Source of the DNA: Psychrobacter glaciei
Lineage (GTDB): Bacteria > Pseudomonadota > Gammaproteobacteria > Pseudomonadales > Moraxellaceae
Direction: 5' to 3'
DNA: 64,000 nucleotides
Assembly: GCF_014652895.1 (NCBI RefSeq)
Contig: NZ_BMZR01000007.1
Location: 1-64,000, forward strand
The first letter of the stretch is position 1; each line of letters starts with the position of its first letter. The position numbers were made by a program, and so were the translations under genes. The notes below the pieces were generated by a model. The model was not told where the DNA came from, searched no databases, and saw only the letters and a list, made by a program, of their open reading frames with translations. Below, in pieces: positions 60,120 to 64,000 of the stretch.

Positions 60120-61337
60120 ATGAATAATAAAAGCGTCAAGCCTTTGAATAGAAAAAGCAGCAAACCTTATGAGCGTGTCCAGCTTTTCTCCGGAGGTGGC
60201 TCGCGTTTTGGTTATTATTTGGGCAGTTATGCGGCATTGGTTGCCCATGATTTGACGCCAGATATCATCGTCGGCACTTGCGGTGGTAGTCTGTCGGCTT
60301 ATTTAGTCAATTTAGCGCCTGACCCCAAGGATTTGCAGGAGCTGATGTGCAGCCGTGAGTTGTACCGCGTCATTACTGCAATTAGACATGTCGCGCCAGA
60401 CGAAGCCAATAAACGATTGAAAATACGCTATGTGACTCAGGCGCTTAAACGCTGGCGCTTGTCACGGCAGCTGTCCAACCGCCAAAAACAGCAGCAAGCA
60501 GATAACTACGAACGACTATTAGATGAGTTGCAGCAGTTGGCAATGTTTCGGATAGATAACGAGGTGCAATGGCTCGATGAATTGTCTCGTTTTTCTCCCA
60601 AGCAGAATAATAATTCTTTTAATGCCGCCGCGCCAGAGATAGCCATTATCGCTAGTCGACTCTATCAAGCACCTAATCAAACGCCTAATGCTGATAAATC
60701 TGTTCACAATGAGTTTAAACTACAAGAGTTGTTATTTGCGCCACCGCGTTTGGCAGTATCAGAGCATTTTGATGAAATGCTTAACGCACCTGCGCATACG
60801 TTTGCTGATGGGCGTATTCATCAGTCAGTAAATGTCGTAAAGCAGTGGGCGTTTAATTCAGCGGTTCGTGCTTCTATGGCAGATATGTATTATCTACCGC
60901 CAACGCCTATAGACGATTTGGGGTGGTGCTTAGGCGGGGTAATTAATCTCACGCCGATCGAGCTAGCATGTCAGCTAGGGCAGACTGTATTTGCAGAGAC
61001 CAAGGCAGGATACGATACTTATCTTGCTTCGCCAGCGATTCAGCGCGTTTTTGGTTTTGACCCCAATGAGCGTTTGGCACAGGTGCATGGTTATCAGCCA
61101 ATGGAAACGTCATCACTTGTGAAGTCAGAAAGAAATAGCCGTCAATTGCATTGGTTACCCTTTGCAGATAATGGTCAGCAGTTGGCAGGACAGCATGTAC
61201 AAAAGCGTTTTAATATAAAGCAAATGACGGTTGAACTCATTCACAGTGACTATGACGGTTTTGTGCAGCAAATGCAGGCGCAATGGCAGTATGGCTATCA
61301 GCGTACGGTCAACTATATACAACAGCACGGGCTATGA
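60120..61337 (+). CDS. patatin-like phospholipase-fold protein with altered catalytic residues
   Basis: A 405-aa patatin-fold protein. The oxyanion Gly-rich loop FSGGGSRFGYYLG (residues 23-35) is present, but the nucleophile elbow GxSxG reads G52-T-C54-G-G56, with Cys for Ser. The position of the dyad Asp in the D-G-G motif reads L271-G-G, within CLGGVINLTPIELACQLG. An insert of ~80 polar residues lies at about 95-185. So it may be a scaffold, an acyl-binding protein or a Cys-based enzyme, rather than an ordinary phospholipase. It starts 3 bp after the fusion gene, and its stop overlaps the SDR start (ATGA), so all three are one operon. Confidence 0.85.
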   Translation: MNNKSVKPLNRKSSKPYERVQLFSGGGSRFGYYLGSYAALVAHDLTPDIIVGTCGGSLSAYLVNLAPDPKDLQELMCSRELYRVITAIRHVAPDEANKRLKIRYVTQALKRWRLSRQLSNRQKQQQADNYERLLDELQQLAMFRIDNEVQWLDELSRFSPKQNNNSFNAAAPEIAIIASRLYQAPNQTPNADKSVHNEFKLQELLFAPPRLAVSEHFDEMLNAPAHTFADGRIHQSVNVVKQWAFNSAVRASMADMYYLPPTPIDDLGWCLGGVINLTPIELACQLGQTVFAETKAGYDTYLASPAIQRVFGFDPNERLAQVHGYQPMETSSLVKSERNSRQLHWLPFADNGQQLAGQHVQKRFNIKQMTVELIHSDYDGFVQQMQAQWQYGYQRTVNYIQQHGL

Positions 61338-62170
61338 ACTCAAAAATGAAAGACTTTACACAGTCTATTCCAACTCATAAACCATCGCATCTTATCGTTT
61401 TTGGCGGTACGAGTGGTCTTGGCTTGGCGTTGGCGCTGCATCATCATCAGCTTGGCTGGCAAGTGAGCGTGGTTGGTCATAGTATGGAGAAGATAGATAA
61501 TATCAATAGTCAGCATCCTAATATTGTCACTTATTGCTGTGATTTGATGGATAGTGTGCAAACACAAAGTTTGTTAGAGAGCTTGTCAGATATCAGCTTT
61601 CAAAGAGTGATTTATAGCGCGGGTAGTTACACAAATGAGCGTGTCTATCGTCTCAATCAAGCGGACAGCGATAAAATGCTCGCGATTAATTTGCAAGCCT
61701 TTGAGCAGGTTTTTAGGTGGGCAAGTGAGCAGTTAAAGCGCCAAAGTTATTCATCAGATTGCAAGGAAAACAACAGACTAAGCTTGATTTGTATCGCGTC
61801 TATCGCCGGCACTATGCAGTATCCTTATGCCAGTCTTTATGCCAAAAGCAAACGTGCCATGATTGCGGCTGCCAGCGCTTATCGAGCAGCACTTGCACCT
61901 TATGATATCCAAGTGAATTGTATTGCCTCAGGCTATATTGATACCCAAGCGTTGCGTGATTTGAATGACGGCGATGCCAGCCATAAGCCATTCATAATCA
62001 ATACGCAAACGGCGGTTGAGAATGTTATGCAAGCGATTGATGATGATATTGAGCTGGCTATATTTCCACGCTCCATGCGCTATATTACTCGGGCGCTCAA
62101 TCATTTACCTAAGCCTGTGCTTAACTGGATATTGCGCAGTAGATTGGATAAACCTACTGGATATAGTTAG
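61334..62170 (+). CDS. short-chain dehydrogenase/reductase
   Basis: A 278-aa Rossmann-fold oxidoreductase. Nucleotide-binding FGGTSGLGLALA, the SAGSY motif in place of NNAG, catalytic Ser in CIASIAG and YxxxK in YAKSKRA are present. The ATG at 61334 overlaps the patatin-like gene's stop (ATGA), which supports this start over 61283. Its partner and substrate are unknown; a keto-group in a lipid or head-group precursor is plausible from its neighbours. Confidence 0.9.
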   Translation: MNSKMKDFTQSIPTHKPSHLIVFGGTSGLGLALALHHHQLGWQVSVVGHSMEKIDNINSQHPNIVTYCCDLMDSVQTQSLLESLSDISFQRVIYSAGSYTNERVYRLNQADSDKMLAINLQAFEQVFRWASEQLKRQSYSSDCKENNRLSLICIASIAGTMQYPYASLYAKSKRAMIAAASAYRAALAPYDIQVNCIASGYIDTQALRDLNDGDASHKPFIINTQTAVENVMQAIDDDIELAIFPRSMRYITRALNHLPKPVLNWILRSRLDKPTGYS

Positions 62171-62201
62171 TCCTAAATAAAAGAAAGACAACTATTATAA
62201 C

Positions 62202-62277
62202 GTGCTACTGGTATCAATTTTTCTTGCTTGCTGTGCTTACGCCGACAGAGGCTGCGAATAATTAATCCCAATAGCAC
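62202..62277. repeat. dispersed palindromic repeat, copy 2
   Basis: Shares TATCAATTTTTCTTGCTTGC and a GACAGAGGC block with the copy at 46314-46387, and has imperfect terminal arms GTGCTACTGG... and ...AATAGCAC. It lies in the gap between the SDR and the convergent cdsA-like gene and could act as a terminator or a REP-type element. Confidence 0.75.
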
Positions 62278-62312
62278 TGTATCTTTTAAAAGTGAATCGA
62301 CTATATAACAGC

Positions 62313-63206
62313 TTAGCCGAGCAGCCAATAAAATAAGGTAAATAACGGCACGCCAATCAGCAAGCTATCCACTCTATCTAATACGCCGCCATGTCCAGCG
62401 AGCATCGTACCCGTGTCTTTTACCCCATGCTGACGTTTAAAGGCGGACTCTAATAAATCTCCAGCGATACCACTGACCGCTAAGCCATAAGCGGCTAATA
62501 AGCAAATCCACCAACTAAAAGGCGTGAGCCAAATGCCCAATAGCGTTGCCAATAGCGCCGCGAGCATACTACCGAAAAGAGCACCTTCGATACTTTTATT
62601 CGGGCTAATGGTGGAAGCAAGACCACGCTTAAACAGCTTGTGACCAAGCAATCGTCCACATAAATACTGGGCGATATCATTAAACTGACTGGCATATAAA
62701 ACAAAAAATAAAACGCCATACTGTTCGCGCTGCCAGATTAATTGTTGTAAGGCAATGAGACTGACAATCAAGGTGATAAAAGCAAAACTAAAGAGTAGGT
62801 CTAACAGATTTAAACGTGTGTAAGCTTGAGGAGAATGAGGAGAGGTTTGGCTAAAAGGCTGAGTATTCGCCTGCAAACCGCGCGCTTGGAGCTTGTGAAT
62901 CAGAACAGCTTTGTTGCGTAGGCACCATAAGCGTTTGATCTCATAGCTACCACGCAAACCAATTAAGACGAAAAAGGCAATGAGTAACCACTGGTAGGGG
63001 TAGGTAGGAGGTTGTGAGGGTTGGCTATTATCCGTTATCTTAGCGATAACATAACACGCGCAAAGCGCCGCTAACATCAGCCACCACGAGCGTGCAATCA
63101 GATAAATTTTTGGCAGGCGCTTACGCAAGCGAGGTAGGGCAAGCAAGGCCCACGTCAAACTGACGACCATCATAAGTCCGATCACAAACAGCGTATCAGT
63201 AGCCAT
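62313..63206 (-). CDS. CdsA/YnbB-like phosphatidate cytidylyltransferase
   Basis: A 297-aa polytopic membrane enzyme (about seven hydrophobic segments). Its C-terminus holds the CTP:phosphatidate cytidylyltransferase signature SAFKRQHGVKDTGTMLAGHGGVLDRVD (full S-x-KR...KD...HGG-x-DR-x-D pattern). It makes CDP-diacylglycerol, the donor used by CDP-alcohol phosphatidyltransferases. Placed opposite the ynbA/C-like operon it resembles E. coli ynbB rather than the housekeeping cdsA, which normally sits with uppS and dxr. Confidence 0.9.
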   Translation of the reverse strand: MATDTLFVIGLMMVVSLTWALLALPRLRKRLPKIYLIARSWWLMLAALCACYVIAKITDNSQPSQPPTYPYQWLLIAFFVLIGLRGSYEIKRLWCLRNKAVLIHKLQARGLQANTQPFSQTSPHSPQAYTRLNLLDLLFSFAFITLIVSLIALQQLIWQREQYGVLFFVLYASQFNDIAQYLCGRLLGHKLFKRGLASTISPNKSIEGALFGSMLAALLATLLGIWLTPFSWWICLLAAYGLAVSGIAGDLLESAFKRQHGVKDTGTMLAGHGGVLDRVDSLLIGVPLFTLFYWLLG

Positions 63207-63284
63207 ATTTTTAGCACTTTGGGGTCAATAAAAAACGGCAATCTACCGTTTTGTGATGGTTAGAGTAGTAACCTTCAATCGCTG

Positions 63285-64000
63285 TTAAACATTAGCAACG
63301 GTATGTGCTGATCCAACCTCTGTGTCACCGATTATAGGCTGAACCATCCAATCAATGCCACCTTCTTTGTTACCTGTTTTGTCATCATCTATCAGCTTCG
63401 ATAAGGGCTCAATTACACTGGTCCGAGGTGTGGTCGCTAAATGCGGATAGTCTTGACGATAATGACCACCGCGACTCTCATAACGCTGATAAGCCGACTG
63501 AATAATCAATGTCGCTAATTGTAATTGTCGTGCTAATTGAAAGTGTGCCAAGCCATCATAGGGAATGGTCTTGCTCTGACTATTCATATCTAGAGAATTA
63601 GTTATATCGAGAGAATTAGTTATATTGAGAGGATCAGACTTGAGGCATCCAAGCTGCTGCTGCCAATTTTCTATTTGTAGCAATGCTTGTGCTAATTGCC
63701 CAGCGCTGCGAGTGATACCCATATGAGCAGTCATCAAAACTTTTAGTTTGGCGGTTATCCCAGCTATATTAGCATCTATATTGACGTTATGATGAGTATT
63801 GCTTTCATGGTCAGTAGACGGTGGTAGAGTAATGGGCTGAGTATCTTTAAGCGTTGGCGGCGTCCAAATGCCAAGGGCTGATAAATTTGAGTTATCATAA
63901 ATGGCAACGGTATCTAAATTTTCTAATGCTTTCAAATAGCGCGGTAAGTCAGCAGCGATATTACGTCCAACCACCACACATTCTAAAAGTGAGTTACTCG
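63285..64000 (-). CDS. nadB: L-aspartate oxidase, C-terminal part (runs off the window)
   Basis: The C-terminal ~238 residues of NadB, the FAD enzyme that oxidises aspartate to iminoaspartate for NAD synthesis. The frame stays open to the window edge: upstream of the apparent GTG at 63977 it reads SNSLLEC, giving the conserved SNSLLECVVVGRNIAADL. The LMTAHMGITRSAGQL and YESRGGHYRQDYP blocks are typical of NadB. Inserts carry in-frame repeats (18-bp units at 63586-63639, encoding LDITNS). The start of the gene lies beyond 64000. Confidence 0.93.
   Translation of the reverse strand, partial: SNSLLECVVVGRNIAADLPRYLKALENLDTVAIYDNSNLSALGIWTPPTLKDTQPITLPPSTDHESNTHHNVNIDANIAGITAKLKVLMTAHMGITRSAGQLAQALLQIENWQQQLGCLKSDPLNITNSLDITNSLDMNSQSKTIPYDGLAHFQLARQLQLATLIIQSAYQRYESRGGHYRQDYPHLATTPRTSVIEPLSKLIDDDKTGNKEGGIDWMVQPIIGDTEVGSAHTVANV
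63586..63639 (-). repeat. three 18-bp in-frame repeats inside nadB
   Basis: Units 63586-63603 and 63604-63621 differ by one base (ATATCTAGAGAATTAGTT type); a third, 63622-63639, is diverged. On the minus strand they encode LDITNS repeats in a polar insert, keeping the frame. Confidence 0.9.

Overview
The window is a chromosomal segment of a gamma-proteobacterium of the Moraxellaceae, most likely Psychrobacter. This is inferred from the gene content and order: dut–algC–argB, fused nuoCD inside a complete nuoA–N operon, tandem UbiH-type hydroxylases and ybeZ–ybeY. Moderate GC, frequent AAGGA-type ribosome sites and many short tandem repeats fit as well. No 16S sequence is present, so the genus call is an inference.

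Layout. 1-392: the 3' end of a 23S rRNA, a 5S rRNA and a strong terminator close an rRNA operon. 393-3450: an AT-rich accessory islet with three same-strand genes: a protein with two HEPN-type RX4H motifs, an unknown 184-aa protein and an AbiTii-domain protein. It looks like a small anti-phage or abortive-infection locus next to the rrn operon, ending at a DUF1289 gene with an atypical front end. 3450-10072: small redox and stress genes (OsmC, flavodoxin-like protein, DUF938 methyltransferase, dienelactone hydrolase, large-subunit catalase KatE, metallo-beta-lactamase-fold hydrolase). 10249-10560: two identical tRNA-Lys(UUU) genes with their own promoter and terminator. 10745-14257: the MacAB efflux pair, preceded by 15 perfect copies of an 8-bp repeat. 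14610-19238: holA, lptE, leuS. 19450-27984: an ArsC-like reductase, a secreted protein, argB, a MITE-like element, algC-type phosphohexomutase, dut, mgtE and rep. 28785-45169: the nuo operon (respiratory complex I) with several lineage-specific extensions. 45332-54779: ferredoxin-NADP reductase, a TonB-like protein, MscS, ybeY, ybeZ and two ubiquinone-pathway FAD hydroxylases. 54850-57022: an unknown membrane protein and a LysO-type lysine exporter.

57294-63206 is the other striking block. It resembles the poorly understood ynbABC lipid-head-group cluster of enterobacteria. A single 940-aa protein fuses a CDP-alcohol phosphatidyltransferase (YnbA-like), an alpha/beta hydrolase and a SAM methyltransferase (YnbC-like). 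It is followed by a patatin-fold protein lacking the usual Ser/Asp dyad, a translationally coupled SDR, and, convergently, a CdsA/YnbB-like CTP:phosphatidate cytidylyltransferase. Together these could build or remodel an unknown phospholipid. The window ends inside nadB (L-aspartate oxidase).

The two best candidates for undescribed biology are the HEPN/unknown/AbiTii islet and the fused ynb-type lipid cluster. The repeats (8-bp, 15-bp, 18-bp and 19-bp tandem units, a dispersed palindrome, a 282-bp inverted-repeat element) are a second theme. All calls were made by reading the sequence; no database search was run.
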